Shown piece after piece: positions 1 to 13,870 of a stretch of DNA of 64,000 nt; positions within the stretch are counted from its first letter, which is position 1; each line of letters begins with the position of its first letter. The DNA lies in the NCBI GenBank assembly GCA_024349245.1, contig JALDNG010000848.1:1-64000 (forward strand), given 5' to 3'. The position numbers were made by a program, and so were the translations under genes. Source of the DNA: Neodontobutis hainanensis. Its lineage: Eukaryota; Chordata; Actinopteri; Gobiiformes; Odontobutidae. The notes beneath the pieces are model-generated. The model ran no database searches. It was not told the DNA's origin and saw only the letters and a program-made list of their open reading frames with translations.

Positions 1-3000
1 TATTGATTATTATACGATTAGCTATCCATACTAATCCGTTTTCCTAGGAACGAAGGATATAGTTCTTGTTTTAACAACGTCGAATGGCGTATCAAGCTTT
101 TGGAATTACAATACACAACATTCCGACTTTTATTTGACTGAATTATCTTTGTAAACCCAATATTTGCAGAGAGCTCTTCACTTTATTCAATTACAGATTT
201 AGCCGTTTGATTCGAAACTGGGACTGTCACTTACAATTTTGTTATATAATCCTGAATCTAATGCATGTAATCAAAATAGTCCAGACTGTAGGTAGCTCTA
301 TAATAGAAATTGAAACAGTCTCCCATAACATGCAAGTGATAAAAGGAAATTGTGAAATAAATTTGAATTTTGAAGATGCTTATTAATATTATGAGCATTC
401 TTTACAATATTTTTGTGCATAGTCATACATTCAAGGGAAATAACTAAAATCAAAAGATGATCAAGAGTTTTTCTCATATTAGCTATTCCCTGAAGTGACT
501 GTCATGTGAATTATAAAGAAATAACTTTTAATGAATTTTAGGTACAGTCACATAAATACCTATCTCTTTTCCAAACATTGTGCAATATTAACGATAAAAT
601 ATAACGTTGACTAAATTTAACTAATTTTATTTAAAAAATCACGTTTGATAATGAGTTTATTATTTTCTTTAAAATTCCAAGATATTATGTGTTTTAACAT
701 AGAGACAACACGTAATTCTGTTTCGGCTTTCTGTTTATTTACTGATATAGTTTCTCAACAATTGATTTTATATTAAAAATCTTATAAATTTCCTTAAAAA
801 TCTACGTTTATATTGTCACATCCTTTAAGAAATATAATTATCATGACGAATTCGTGTAATTACATGATTCAAGTACATACAAGGCCATTCATTTTTTTGT
901 TATAAAGTAGCCATATTTTTATAAATATTTTTAAAAATGTATAAACATTTTACCAATAAAAAATTTCCTGAAATGATTTAAGAACTATCTTTTTCAAAGA
1001 TTGACAGCTCATAACTAAATATTTCGCGCCTGTAGAATTTAAAACTCTGAAAGCATATGAAGTAATATTCCTATTCTGATCCATTTCTGATTTAAGTGCC
1101 ATTCAACTTAATTTGGTGAATTATCGAGATTCGACGAGAGAGTAACGATATAAACTAAAAGGATTATTAACAAAACCTTTTAAACTAGTCAAAAGATGCT
1201 TTACTATTCTATATAAAAGTTCATCGTTTATGATTAAAAATAGTTGAAGTGAACTAAATAGATCAGATATATTCTTAAAACTCTTCCATTAAATAATGTG
1301 CTATTCATAGGAATTTATGAACAATTTTACGCATTATAGACTTTGGATATCTATTTATGGCAGGTGTTTTGATATGATCGAGATGCATGTCGCTCTTACC
1401 AAATATGGTCCAAAGGTATGATATTTTCTACTTAATAATAAAGATTTGTTAGATTTTATCAATAGGCTATCATCAGATAAAAATCAAAACAGAGGCTTCG
1501 GATAATCATTAAGTCATTACTTTGCTTTCTAAAAAACGATAATTCGTCAAAAACCAAATTGTTTGTTTAAAAATATCATGTTCTTGGACTTCTTGAATGC
1601 TCCGAAAGAACCAATGATTCCAAAAAAAACCATATATTCGAAAATTTCATATTCTGCACCAAACATGAATGCCATGCCCTCTATATCAGATATTTTGTAA
1701 GATGTTTACTAGTATCCCGTTTTTAAATCACTACTAGAGAAATCTCAAACATCGTTGATTTTTTTTCATATGTATATGTCAAGGAGTAATTGGATCAGCG
1801 TTTATATTTGTGATTTAATTTAAATTTCTATAGTCCTCTCCAAAACAAACTTCTTCGTTTTTCTTTCTTACGCATTCAACGTGCGCGATATGGGGTCTGC
1901 TGATTTGTTTGATAATGTTGTTAATTACATATATTTTAACAAAGGTAGTAATTTGCATATTATAATGAATTGGTAAATTTGTTGGGGTTCACGAGTTACC
2001 TCTTTAGATTCTATGTCAACTGTGAGATAAATTTTATCATTGGTTTCTGGGTGTCGTTTTAATGAGTATTTGTATTTATTTAAAAAACCATTTTGAAAAT
2101 ATAGAAATCCTTGAATCTGAAGTGAGTTATCATAAAAATTAGTTTTTTTAGTTGTGTCATAAACAGTTTATTTCGTATTTTTTAGAAATACTAGAAACTA
2201 TATTTTCTGAACAATTTGATATGGTTGACATATAAAAATATAATTTTACACTTAAAGTCATGATAGAATCAAAACCAAGTATGCCTTCTTTGATCAAATT
2301 ATAAATAATACAATACATAAATAGATAATTTATTCTCTCAAAATGTGAATTTTATATGATATAACTATTCGTGATTAAATTATCGATCCAACTGATTTCA
2401 GCTGCATCGTGTCATAGAATACACAAGAGTCATTAATATATCAAAAATAAAAAAATATGGTTATAATAAAATTGAGGATACTGTATCAAGAATTCCACGT
2501 ATCATCACGTCATTTAATGGAAATTCCTATGTAGCGAGTGAATTAAAGTTATTGATATTTGTAAATAATGTCAAACTTCTATATATTCTGCAGTTTATAC
2601 TCAAGATAAAAACTATGGAATTCATTTTTATGTGCTCGATTCTACTGTAAAAATATTTGAGGGTCCTCTGGTTATTCATATGTATCCAATTTCAGCAGGA
2701 GAACAGAACATATTTCAGTAACATTCTGAAGTACCAGCTTGTACAATTTATCTTTCAATGTTTAAAAATCGCTCTTAATTCGTTAAATGAGTTTTGGTCT
2801 CTTTCAAAACGTTTCAGGATTCAACTGAGTACAAATATCGATCATTGTTGGTTCTTTCGGATGCAGCAATGGCATGATCAATGCTTTTGATTGTGTCTTG
2901 AGAAACCACCATTTTTTCGATTTAAGTATTAAAATTCTTCAAGAAGTTTTCAAAATTGCGCTAGTCTCATGTATTATATTTAACGTAGGATAACACAGAT

Positions 3001-3340
3001 TCACATCATCGTATGTATTATGTCACAAGGATTCAAAATCTTAAAAATATAAATTTTGATTATTCTCAATCTTTCTCACAGATTTTTGTGAGCTGAGAGT
3101 GAACCTCAAAATAAGCATTCGTTTCGATTTCGGATACGACTTTCGTACCTCTCATTCCAACTATCTTAAGTATTTTTGAGAGAAATTATCTTTATAAACA
3201 GTGATGTAGGTTATTTTTTTATTCTTGGTTGATTTATTAATGGTATACATATATTTCAAGAATTCTCATACCGATTATGAAGTATCCGTCTAAGAAATTT
3301 TTTAAATTATTGAAGACCATCCTTCGCTACCAATTAAGAA
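1..3340 (-). mobile_element. Decayed Ty3/Gypsy gag-pol in unit 1 (cut by left window edge)
   Basis: Read on the minus strand, pol remnants appear in the Ty3/Gypsy order. A gag-like stretch covers roughly 3,340-2,650. A protease remnant at about 2,520-2,470 reads NDVMIRGILDTVSS, with the family's DTG changed to DTV. Reverse transcriptase at about 2,080-1,330 shows GEDYRNLN (family DYRxLN) and SDLKTGY, then SDIEGMAFMFG, where family members have a similar E-K-T-A-F stretch. RNase H at about 1,090-900 shows ITSYAFRVLNSTGAKY, matching the family pattern of YASRTL followed by a conserved Y. An integrase-core remnant lies at about 210-1. Many stops and frame changes interrupt it, so it cannot make a protein. 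The rest lies beyond the window edge. No LTR could be defined. Its sister copy is at 9,970-13,870. Confidence 0.8.
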
Positions 3341-5260
3341 CAGTTAACAAAAATCTAAAAGTAATGCCCATGTCAATATAAAGTAACTTTCTATAACATG
3401 TAAAAAATCTTTTGAGTAGAACAGATGGCATATATTTAAAAATTAAAAAAAATCATTTATATTATATAAGTATCCTGGCTCAATTAAATTATTGAGTAAA
3501 TAATGTGATTTTTTAATATTAATATATATGACTATAAAAGATAATAGGAGAGTATCATCAAAATATATAAATGCTTTAAATGATATACTTAAGATTTTTT
3601 TATTTGTTTTAGAAAAAGATATGTTAACATCCTGAAGTAAATCAAATAAAAAGTGTCAAAAACTTTTTAAACGATTAAATAATTCATTCGATTTTGATAA
3701 ATATTTTATGAGATATGTTAAAATAAAATTTTCAAGCACATTATTTAATATCCTTAAATACAATAATATTCATTTTAGAAATATATTTATGAATCATATC
3801 TTTGTAAAATAGTTTTAGATTCGGTATGTTTCTCATTTCAGAATTGTGTTACTATTTTTAATCATAAACCCTATGAAAGATATGTAAAAAATTGCTAAAA
3901 ATAAATATTTTTCTCAATAAAAATGTTCATTTAAATTGATTGTGATAAATAAGCTTTTTTTTAATTTTATTCAATATTTTTATAAAATTATATAACATTG
4001 ATTATTGAAACGTTTAACCGATTTATTTAATTCAGTGACTGCAAAATAACAAAATCTTTAGTAATCCTTTTTATAATATTTCTAAAAATGTATAATCATA
4101 TTATTTTTCAATTTCATCAATATAAAATTTGAAACATTATCCAGAACAAGATTGGAAATTGCTTAAAATTATTTAAAGCCAACGTTATTTATAAATTAGA
4201 AGATAAACTTTATTATTTTTAATGGCTAAAATATTCGTTAACTAATATAAATTATTTATGTTGTTTTTCATAGAACAACTTATACTTTGTATTTTATGAA
4301 TTTTTAATTTACATCTTTTAAATCTTATATTTAAATCAATCTGAAATTATTTCAAAATATTCAATAGTTTTAACATCTATCATGATTAGCATTATTAACA
4401 GAAAGTTGTTTTTTTCGTAAAAATATTTGTTTATCTTTCCTAAAAATTTATTTGAACAAAAAAAGAAGATAATATTTGAATGATATACCTTTATAAAATA
4501 ATAATAACTTTCATTAGTAAATATTTATGAAAAGAATAAACAACAAAGTGATGATAATAAATTATTTTATAATGTCATATCTTATAGTCCTTATCTTAAG
4601 AATCTCAAATTTTAACAATTTAAATGTTTTAATTAAATATTAACTGTACATAATAACTTTAGGAAAAAAGATTTTTAATATCAAAATCAGTATTTGATGT
4701 AAGAATGCTATATATTTTGAATAAATGACATCATAAATAACAATAAATTTATGTATACACGAAGATAATAATAAAAATTAATATATTTCTTATTTTCTGA
4801 ATGTTAATTATATATATCTATTTACTATGTATATACAATAAATGTGATTGATTCCTTCAAGTACATAGTTTCATAAACTTTGTCCAATACATAATTATCA
4901 ATATGGAACATAGCATTGTTTATCCATTCATATTTAATATACTCAAAGCATATAAGGCATTTATGATAAATTTTGAGAAATTTATTTGATACAGCATATT
5001 TATCTTTGGTTTATGCGTTGAATTAACGGACTATTATTCATGATCTGTTTCTGTGTTAGGATGATTTCTTATTTATCTGGATTTACAATTATTTGAAGAA
5101 ATTAATCTAATGCCTATTTGAATTTTTTAAGTCAGTAAAATTTATTCACATATTAGTTTTATATGAACACTTTTAATACGAACAAACTTCAAGATTTAAT
5201 TTAAAAGCATTATTAAATATTTGAGATATTACAATAATTAAAGTCAAAAAATAAATTAAA
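3341..5260. other. AT-rich spacer of unit 1, no gene seen
   Basis: This is very AT-rich sequence between the gag end of the Gypsy element and the stop of the 76-codon frame. It aligns by eye with 13,871-15,749 in unit 2, at clearly lower identity than the ORF. A variant poly(A) signal (ATTAAA on minus, 5,195-5,200) lies about 60 bases past the stop of the ORF at 5,261. No coding signal or RNA gene is seen. Confidence 0.5.
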
Positions 5261-5491
5261 CTAACATCTAACAACAATTAGGGGACGTAAATCAACTTCG
5301 ATTTCTGGAAGTTCTTGGTCATCATAGATCTTATGTTCCATGAATCCTTTGACATAAAATACTCCATGATTCGAGTCCATACTTGTTTCGTTTCTGATAT
5401 ATATCGATTTCTGGTATAGATTCATCAACTCCACAGGATGTAGCATACGTACGCGTTCAGTTTCAAAGTAGTAAGAATTCTGATCTGTCAT
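5261..5491 (-). CDS. Intact 76-residue orphan protein, copy 1 of the tandem family
   Basis: This is an uninterrupted single-exon frame of 76 codons starting MTDQNSYYFETERV and ending in a TAG at 5,261. I do not recognise the protein. It has no signal peptide and no membrane segment. It is fairly acidic at the N-terminus (D, E, E) and near the C-terminus (DDQELPEIEVD), and begins with an aromatic patch (YYF). The start is chosen because the ATG lies 53 bases from a TATA box, a spacing kept in copies 2 and 3, and because copies 2 and 3 keep M-T-D. Identity to copy 2 is about 89% over the frame against an eyeballed 70-80% in flanks, which suggests past selection on the coding part. No strong splice donor is seen at its end. 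It could still be a first exon or a small regulatory or secreted-type gene product of lineage-specific function. Confidence 0.6.
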   Translation of the reverse strand: MTDQNSYYFETERVRMLHPVELMNLYQKSIYIRNETSMDSNHGVFYVKGFMEHKIYDDQELPEIEVDLRPLIVVRC

Positions 5492-5533
5492 CTTGATTCA
5501 AATTTAACAAATTATCCGATACTTATCGATTTC

Positions 5534-5544
5534 TATTTTTATAC
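5534..5544 (-). promoter_or_regulatory. TATA box of copy 1
   Basis: On the minus strand this reads GTATAAAAATA, 53 bases from the far edge of the box to the A of the ATG at 5,491. If transcription starts 25-30 bases after the box, as in typical TATA promoters, the leader would be only about 20-25 bases. The same motif at the same distance occurs in copies 2 and 3, with a two-base difference in copy 4. Copies 1 and 2 also share about 100 bases upstream of the box. Confidence 0.6.
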
Positions 5545-5559
5545 CCAACGAATATTATT

Positions 5560-8500
5560 TCGGGTTTTTTATTCAATGAACTAATGAATGAATTCATCCA
5601 ATATTGGTCACCAGCAAATGATTCATTTTTTGATTTTTGAAACGGTCTTACAAAAGTTATTATAAATAAAATTTATCATACACAAGTTTTAAAAAATATA
5701 GTTGATTTAAATATAAATGGATTAAACATAATAATTTACGGTTTTGATAACTACATTTTTTCAATCAAAATAATATTACAATTTTTATGAAGCAGAAAAT
5801 CTATCTTAATAAATTTTCAATTTTATGAATTAAAAATATTTAAGTCCAATCATCAAATTTCGTTTTCGAATAAATCTTCATTCATTTTTGTTTTTAATTT
5901 TCGAACCTAGCAACAATCTCTTTCGTACTAATCCTAAGTTTAAAAGATCGTATATTTTTAGTTGCATATAAAAATTATGTCTAATTGGAACATGAATCCA
6001 CTTACATCTTCTCACTTTTTAATTCTTAACTTTAAAAAATTTTATATTGAAATTAATGGAATTTTAGAACCTTGATCTCATTTTTAATATTTATAAGACA
6101 AATAATTAGGTTCAACAGACTTAAAATTGTAACACAAACATTTTACTGATGCCATATACTGGTTCTGATTTTCATGTTTTGACCATATTATAATCGATAA
6201 ATATGTGTATGATATCGATTGGAATATGAACAGATATATTTTTCTTTTATAGTAATAGATAATCATTGAAAATTCTTGAGTTATTCGAATATCCCATTCA
6301 GATATAATTAATTAAGGTTTAATAATGACATTAAATTTTATGTTTATTTTTCATTCAATAAATCTCTGTTCTAGAAATAGAAAAAATACAATCTAACAAT
6401 CATTTATATTATTTGACATAATTATGATAAAAACAGATCTAAAATAAATTTTAGTATTAAAAATGAAGATGGTTTATATTTATTATTTCAAAGTATCACC
6501 TAAGATCAATCTATGATTTAGTATTTTGTAAATTTTAGATTTCTGTGTTTTTCTTTAATATAGATTAAATACAAATGATAGAAATATGTTTCTAAGATAA
6601 ACATATTTAAAACAATTTAATTAATTTATATGTGAACAATATCTGATTTAATTACTTATAAACAACGGATTTATAAATGAACTATTTTATATACAGTGAA
6701 ATACGTATATATATGGCTTTTTAATAAATTAATAATAAATAATCTTTCAAAAAGTTTTAAGATCAAACTTATTAAAATATCTAAAATTAAATTAATAAAA
6801 ATAAACCGAATTATACAAAAAATATTGCATTATAAGTATTTAGTGATGATTTTAGATTATAACTATATTAAAGTGATAATTATCAATAAAAATGTAAACT
6901 GGAATCATTATTTAATTTAGACAAGTAGATATTAATTTATAAAATCAAAAATTAAATTTTCAATATTTCTAAATAACAATTACATATTTGCTAACTCGTT
7001 AAATGTTAAAATATTTAAAAAAAGGCTGTAATTTTTGAACATGAAATAACAATAGTTTTCACATATTCGTAAATTTTTTATAATGAAAAAATCTGAAAAT
7101 TTGTATTTGAAGTTTATTTTTGATTTTTTGAGCTAGTCTTGATGATCTATATGTTAATAAATGAAACCATAATCAATTTTAATTTTTCGCTGCTTTAAAT
7201 ATAGGAGCTGTATATCCTTCTGTGAACAAAATATACAATGCTTTGTTCAAAAAAAACTAATGGTTATTTTCTTGAATATTTATCAATTAAATATTAAGAT
7301 ATGCCATTTTGAAAAGAAGGATAAGTATGCAGATAATCAAAGAAACAAAATGTATATGTCATATCTCACGTCCGCATATATCTTAATTTATATCATTAAA
7401 AAGTTTGAAATCGTGCGGAAAAATAAATACTAAACGCGTATATATATGATTTGTAATCTCAAAAAAAAGTTAAAACATAGTAAATTTTTCTCTTACACAT
7501 AATGAATTAATTTTAAACTAATATTCAATTGAAATACTGCGTAAACTAATAATCGAGATGATTTCAAAAATGAGAAATTTCATCATTCACAAAATCTAAT
7601 AAATATTTTTAAAAATAATATTTCATACAAACAAATATTTATAATCTAGATCTACATTTTTTTGAGTTACTATAAATGAAGATTACAAAAACTACTGAAA
7701 TAGAATTATAATTGTAGAAAAATAAAATTTTTGATCAGAATATATATTTATGGCATGTTTTAATTGTTTTTGTAATGAAAAAAATATTCTAAAAATATAT
7801 TTTGTGTTATTAATATTCAAGTGACTTAAATACTATCTGTTTATGAAATAGATGTATCTGATGCGATAAATTTATTTATAAATCGCATTTATGTTTGTAT
7901 GATATAAATATGCTCAACGAATTAAAGGAGATTATATAGTAATATTAAATATACCAAATTTATAATGAATCAATTAAAAACTATCCTTTCTAGTTAAATT
8001 TTAACCATATATATTGATATAATAACTGTTTTTCATAAAAAGTCAGAGAAATGAGAATATCAACCAATCATATTTGCTTAAAAGAGGTGTTGAAAATATT
8101 TATGCGAAAATTGTTATTAAATATTATTCTTATCATCGAGATAAAAGTAATAACTGAAAAATCTACATATAATATAATAATAAGTTGTTCTTAAAGAATA
8201 TACTATTTTTTACATAATTCTGAATAAATTAAATGTCCATTCCATAACAATTCAATGGATGAAGCATCTTTAAACAACCATACCTTGATACTCTCACGAT
8301 ATTTCTCATCAATAAAATAACATCATGATTATGAAAAAAAAATCTGTTAAAATTCATTCCATGAATATTGTAAAGATATAATTTTTGTCATTAAATATGT
8401 TTTACAAATTTGAAACTAATTTATAGTATTTAGATTGGCCTGTAATAGGTTTTAAGAGAATTTAATAAAATTTTGTCATTCTGATATATCTCTCAATTTC

Positions 8501-9960
8501 GAAAATCTGCACGAACAATACATTTGTGGAGAAAAATAATTATCTCAGATATGTTCAAATAAACTCGACGATCTGTAATTAAATGATTAATATTGACACT
8601 TATCTTTGTGGGAAATCAAATGATAATTAAAAGTGATCTTGTATTTAACTATTGAAAATTTTTTTTAAGGTTATACTTTAATATACCAATTATTTATTCA
8701 ATATTACTTTTTAATTCAATTTAGTTTATCTCATTTATATTATTTTATAATTGTCTAGAGGTATTTTTATTTATTTCAAAAAATTAATGCTTATATAATA
8801 TTTATAGTCAGATTTTAATAAATTTTATTCTATATCCATAAAATTTTAAGACAATTGATTTTTTATCTGTCGATTAATTTTCTTACACATTGATTTTCAT
8901 TGATAGATCATCAGAATATATCTGTGTACACAGTCATAAATCAATAGAAATTTCAATATTTCGTGTTGACTATAGTCGTAAATCGATAAAAACTTTAACA
9001 TATGGTTCACATATGTATCAACATCTGCCACAAGATGGCCAAAAGGTGTTTTCAGGAATTTAGCATGTAAAATTTCAGGATTATGAAAGAGTTTTTTTAA
9101 AAATTTATAATATCTAAACATTCAAGTAGAATTTTTAAATGAGAAATATTTATTCTACCTTCATTGGTCTGATAGGAAATATAATAAACTTGTAGAAAAT
9201 ATACAAAGTCAAAAAATATGATGTATAGTTTGCTTATTAAAAGAAAATAAATCCTATATTTTTCGAAGTTCCGGTCACTGTTCAAAAAGGTGGAAGTTAA
9301 AACGTTATGAATTAGATAAATCTGTGTATATATGATCTTAAAATAAGTTTGAATTTGAGTTAAACGATTAAATGAAATTGTTTCCAAAAACAAATATTGA
9401 CAAAAATATGTTTCAAAAATGAAATTTAATTTCTGGAAATAATTCTGTTACATTGAAAATATTATTGTATGTTTTAAATGATAAAAAATACATGATCGAC
9501 AGAAATAATAATTTGAAAAAGAGTAATTTAATCCATTTTCGTTTATATTTATACCGTGACAATGATAAAAGAAAATACGAAAATACACAACAGGGCATAC
9601 AGAGCCAATACAATGAACAAAAATTCATTTTTCATAAACCAATCTACTTATAGAAAAGAAAAACTATAGCTTTAAATTTTCATAGTATGTTTTAATTTAT
9701 ATTCAGTAACTGTTGATAGAATTTTATATTGTTGATATTAAAATAATTTGAACACAAAAAGCATTTTTCGCACGCGTAAATGTGTTATTATTAGAACATT
9801 AAAAGGTTAGGATTTCATATTATCACGCTAAAAATCCAATAAATAATATCCTTTAATTTAATGATTTATGTCTGAAAAATTTTAAAACTAGTCTAAATTT
9901 AATTCGCATTTTCATTAGAGTAATTTTATATAACACTCCTCGCAATCTAATTGGGAAGAT
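5560..9960. other. AT-rich distal part of the repeat unit, no gene seen
   Basis: This is AT-rich DNA upstream of the promoter of copy 1. Parts match unit 3 body sequence with the same offset of about 10.5 kb, for example the segment around 7,255-7,310 against 17,770-17,850. Short open frames around 8,900-9,650 on both strands overlap each other and show no protein-like composition. Nothing else is supportable. Confidence 0.5.
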
Positions 9961-9969
9961 TGATGAGTG

Positions 9970-12900
9970 TATTCTTGTTACATATTTGTGGATGGAGTTG
10001 TCTCAGTTTATTTATTCTCCACTCTACATGACTAGACAGTAGTTGAATTTTAATCCTTAGTTGACACATCGCTCGTCATCTCAAGCTTATCTTATTTAAC
10101 TCTGTTTTGTTTACATTTATTGTTTTTTTGTGTTCCAATTCAGTAGTTTAACTGTGTATATATTTTTCTCTTATACATTCAATCTTTTTTTTTCCATTAT
10201 GGATCGACTTTTCTAGAGCGTAGAATTTTATGATATACTCTTGCTTGCAGCTTACAATGCCAATATCGATTTTTAGTTATATTGCCATAGTAACATTAGG
10301 ATGACTATACACAAGTATTTATATTCTTATCTTTGATATCGTGATGTTTTTTGAGTATATGTCGATAAAATCATACACATTGCTTTCATAATCCTTTAGG
10401 TCGTAAATTAGTTTTCTGCCAGAAACAGCTTCAAATGTACTTATTTTTTGATTGAATATTAAGCACAGTTGTAAGAATAAGTAACAAGCTTTAGTTTCTT
10501 TATTTTACTAATAACATTTTCAGATTTTTCTTAGAATAATGATTATGAGACGATAAAATCTTAAAACAAATCAGTTCGCATGTGCGAGGAAGGATATAGT
10601 TCTGATCTTTACAGAACAGAATGCCTTAGAGAGCTGATTAATTTAAAAAGACATCAATTTCGAACCATGATCTGATTGAATTATTTTTAGAAATCAAATA
10701 TTGCATAAACCGCAACCAATTACTCGTTTACCGAATGAGAAATTTTATTCGATAATGGGATTGCCACATACCATTCTGAAAAAAATCCTGAATATCAAGT
10801 ACGTAAAAAACTAGTGTAGAATGTGATAACTCGACAATTTTGATTTAAACAGCCTTCTATTTCATGCTGACGACATAATTGGATTGAGCAATACATGAGA
10901 ATTTTGAATAAACATCTGAATATTTTGAGCATTATTAACATTACTTTTGTATATAGCCATACATATAAGGCCAATAACAAATATTCTTAACATGATAAAG
11001 AGCTTTTTATTAAACATATGCCCTGAAGCGTCTTTTTTATGTGAATGAAAAAGAAATAACTTTAAAAGATCTTAAGGTCAAATCCCATTGAGACATTAAT
11101 CTTATCAAATCTTTTGGCGTAACCATGATACAATACGCAGCTAACCATCTTTAACTGATTTGAATGTAACTAATCACGTTTGATTATTAGTTTATCATTT
11201 TTTCACAAGGCGTAGTTATTATGTGTTATATCTTGATAAGTATACTTAGTTCTGCATGAGCTTTCTGTGCATTTAACTTATCTGGTTTCAATATAATTGA
11301 TTTTATCTCCTTAGATAAGCAAATTCTTGAAAAGAAACTACGATTTGATAATCACTACATTTTTGATAAATAATATCAAAGTCTCATTCGTGTAAATGCA
11401 AGATTAATTTCCATATTTCTCTATTCATTTAATTGTAATAAAGTTGCCATTTTAATCATTCGTTGTTGAAAAAATGTACAAACCTTTTACTTAGTTAAAA
11501 TTGCCTGAATTGATTTAAACATTATATATTGCAGAGAATTCAAGCTAATAAGCGGAATATTTCGCATCGGTTGAATTAAACACTCTTGAAGCATATGAAA
11601 AAATATTTCAATTCTTCTTCATTCCTGATTTAATTTACAGATTACTGTTATCGGTTAATACTCAAAATTCGACGAGACGGTATGGATGGAAAATAATATC
11701 CAGATTAACCAGAGACATTTTAAGTTTATAAAAATATTCTAAACACTTATCATTTAAAATTTCATCTGTTAGGGTTGAAATTGGTTAAAGTAAACATACA
11801 TGATCAACATTATTCTCAAAAAACCTCTATTTTAATAATTTGCTTTTCATATTATATTTTGAACATCTTTACACCTCATAGACTATGGATATCTAATTAT
11901 GACAGGTGTATTGATATGCTCTGGATGAATGTCTATCTTACCAAATAAAGGCCAAACGTATGATATTTTCTACTTGATAGTTAAGATTTGTCAGATTTCA
12001 TCATAATTCTAGCATCCCATAAAAATCTTAACAGACGCTTCAGATGATCATAATGTCATTACATTGCTTTCTAAAAAACGATTTCGTACAAACACACACA
12101 TAATTTATGTTAAAATTTCTTGCTCGTAATCTTCTTGAATGTACTGAGATACCTGGTGATAATAAAGAATTACTTTAAATTCGAATAGTTAAACACAGCA
12201 TTCAAAATAATGCCACTTTCTCTATATCAGATTGTTTGATCGGTGTTTTCTAGTATCCAGCTTTTAAATCACTGAAAGAAACTTTGCAAACTTCATTAAG
12301 TTTGTTTTGTACATATATTAGATGAGTTATTGGATGAGCGTTTATCTTTGTGATATTATTTATATCTCTGTATTCAACTAAAATTCAAACTTCTCTGTTT
12401 TTATTTCTTACAAATAGAAATTAAGCGTTATATGGTCTACTGCTCTGTTTTACATTGTCATTTTTTAAATATATTTCAAATAAATATCTATTTTCATTTG
12501 ATAATGAATTGGTACATTTGTAAGGGTTCACGAATTACCTCTTGAGATTCTATGCCAATTGTATGATATAATCTAATAATTGGTTACTGAGTGTCGTTTA
12601 AATTGTATCTGTATTCATTAATAAAACCATTTTTAATATCAAGAACTACACGAAATTAAAGTGAGTTATCATAAAAATTAGGTTTTTAAGTTGTATCGTC
12701 AATTTGTTATTCCATATTTTTTTAGAAATAGTTGACACGATAATTTCTGAAAATTTTGTTATGTTTGACAGAAAATTACATTTAACACAATAAACCTTCT
12801 TATAATAGACACCAAGTATACATTCTTTCATTTAAGTTGAAAATAAGGTAAAACTTAAGTAGATAATTTATAACTTAAAAAGCGGAGATGAATAAAATAT

Positions 12901-13870
12901 AACTGTGAGTTATAAAAAAATCGATCCTAACCATTATTAGCTGCTTCGAGTCATAAAATACGCGAGTCAGTTATATGTCAATTAAAAACAATATTTTGAT
13001 CATAAAATTGATGATCATTCATCCATAATTCCATCTATCAACGACATTTAATGAAAATTTCCTACATAGGGAGTGAATTACAGTTATTGCTATGATAAAT
13101 TAGTTCATATTTATATATCTTTGGCAGTTGATAATCTGGAGATAACTTAGGCAATTCTTTTTTTTTGCTTGTGATGCTATGGTATAAATTTTAGAGGATC
13201 CCTTTGTTATTCCTTTGTATCGAATTTCAGCTTGAGTGCAGAACATATTTCAGTAACATTCTTAAGTTATAGCTTTTAAATGTCATTTGTCAATGTTTTA
13301 AAATCGCTCATTAATAAGTCTATTTAACTTTTCGTCTCATCCATAACGTTGCCGAATGCAAAAGTATATAAATTTCGAGCATAGGTGTTTATTATCGATG
13401 AAGCAGTGGCCTGATCAATGCTTTTGATTGTTTCTTAAGCTACTCTATAACTTGTAGAGTTCAGTATTAATTTTCATTAGTAAACGTTCAAAATTGAGAA
13501 ATTCGCCTGCAGATTAATCGAACTTGGTATAGTATAGATTCACAAAAGCTTAAGTATAATAGTATAAGGAGTCAAAATCTTCAATATAAAAATGTTGATT
13601 ATTCTGTTGTTTTCTAATAGATTTTTGAGAGCTGAGAGAGAACCTCTAAATCTGCATACTTTTTTAAATAAAACTTTTTTACTTCTTATTCAACTATCTC
13701 AAGTATTTCTGAGCAAAATTATCATTATAAACGGCCTGGTTGATATTTTTTTCATTTTTGATTTATTAATGGTAGACATACACTTCAAGAATTGTCATAC
13801 AGATTCTGAAAAGTCTACTTCCAAGTACTTTTAAACGATAGAAGGCAATTCTTTTGCTACTAATGTAGAA
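9970..13870 (-). mobile_element. Decayed Ty3/Gypsy gag-pol in unit 2
   Basis: This is the sister copy of the element at 1-3,340 and is more complete at its 3' end. On the minus strand, a gag-like region is at about 13,870-13,180 and a protease-region remnant near 13,070-13,010. RT is at about 12,420-11,880, with IEYRDINN-type text (read VEYRDINNITKINAHPITH), SFSDLKAGY, then KTPIKQSDIEKVAL, then HYDHLKRLLRFLWDA and a final GKIDIHPEHI. RNase H at about 11,620-11,560 reads SYASRVFNSTDAKYSAY. The integrase core is at about 10,800-10,560. A post-core stretch at about 10,440-10,330 includes SGRKLIYDLKDYESNVYDF, like the GRK/GRE segment that follows Gypsy integrase cores. Multiple stops and frame changes make it non-functional. 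Its length of about 3.9 kb equals the excess of the 10.5 kb unit over the 6.5 kb units. Confidence 0.85.
9975..10200 (-). other. Possible polypurine tract and 3' LTR of the unit 2 element
   Basis: Just past the integrase remnant the minus strand has a purine run (GGAAAAAAAAAGA, about 10,183-10,195), followed by a segment beginning TGTATAAG. Further on there is AATAAATAAA (about 10,008-10,017) and a TATGTAACA end near 9,977. This is the order expected of a polypurine tract and an LTR with a poly(A) signal and TG...CA ends. I could not find a matching 5' copy near 13.9 kb, so it may be chance. Confidence 0.3.

Noticed and set aside
2657..2890. 77-codon plus-strand frame
   Set aside because: It is the shadow of the gag-region remnant of the minus-strand Gypsy element; the minus strand gives the coherent protein-like text in both sister copies.
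9097..9653. Overlapping frames on both strands (98, 71 and 66 codons)
   Set aside because: They are I/Y/F/K/N-rich in AT-rich DNA, overlap each other on opposite strands, and have no motif.
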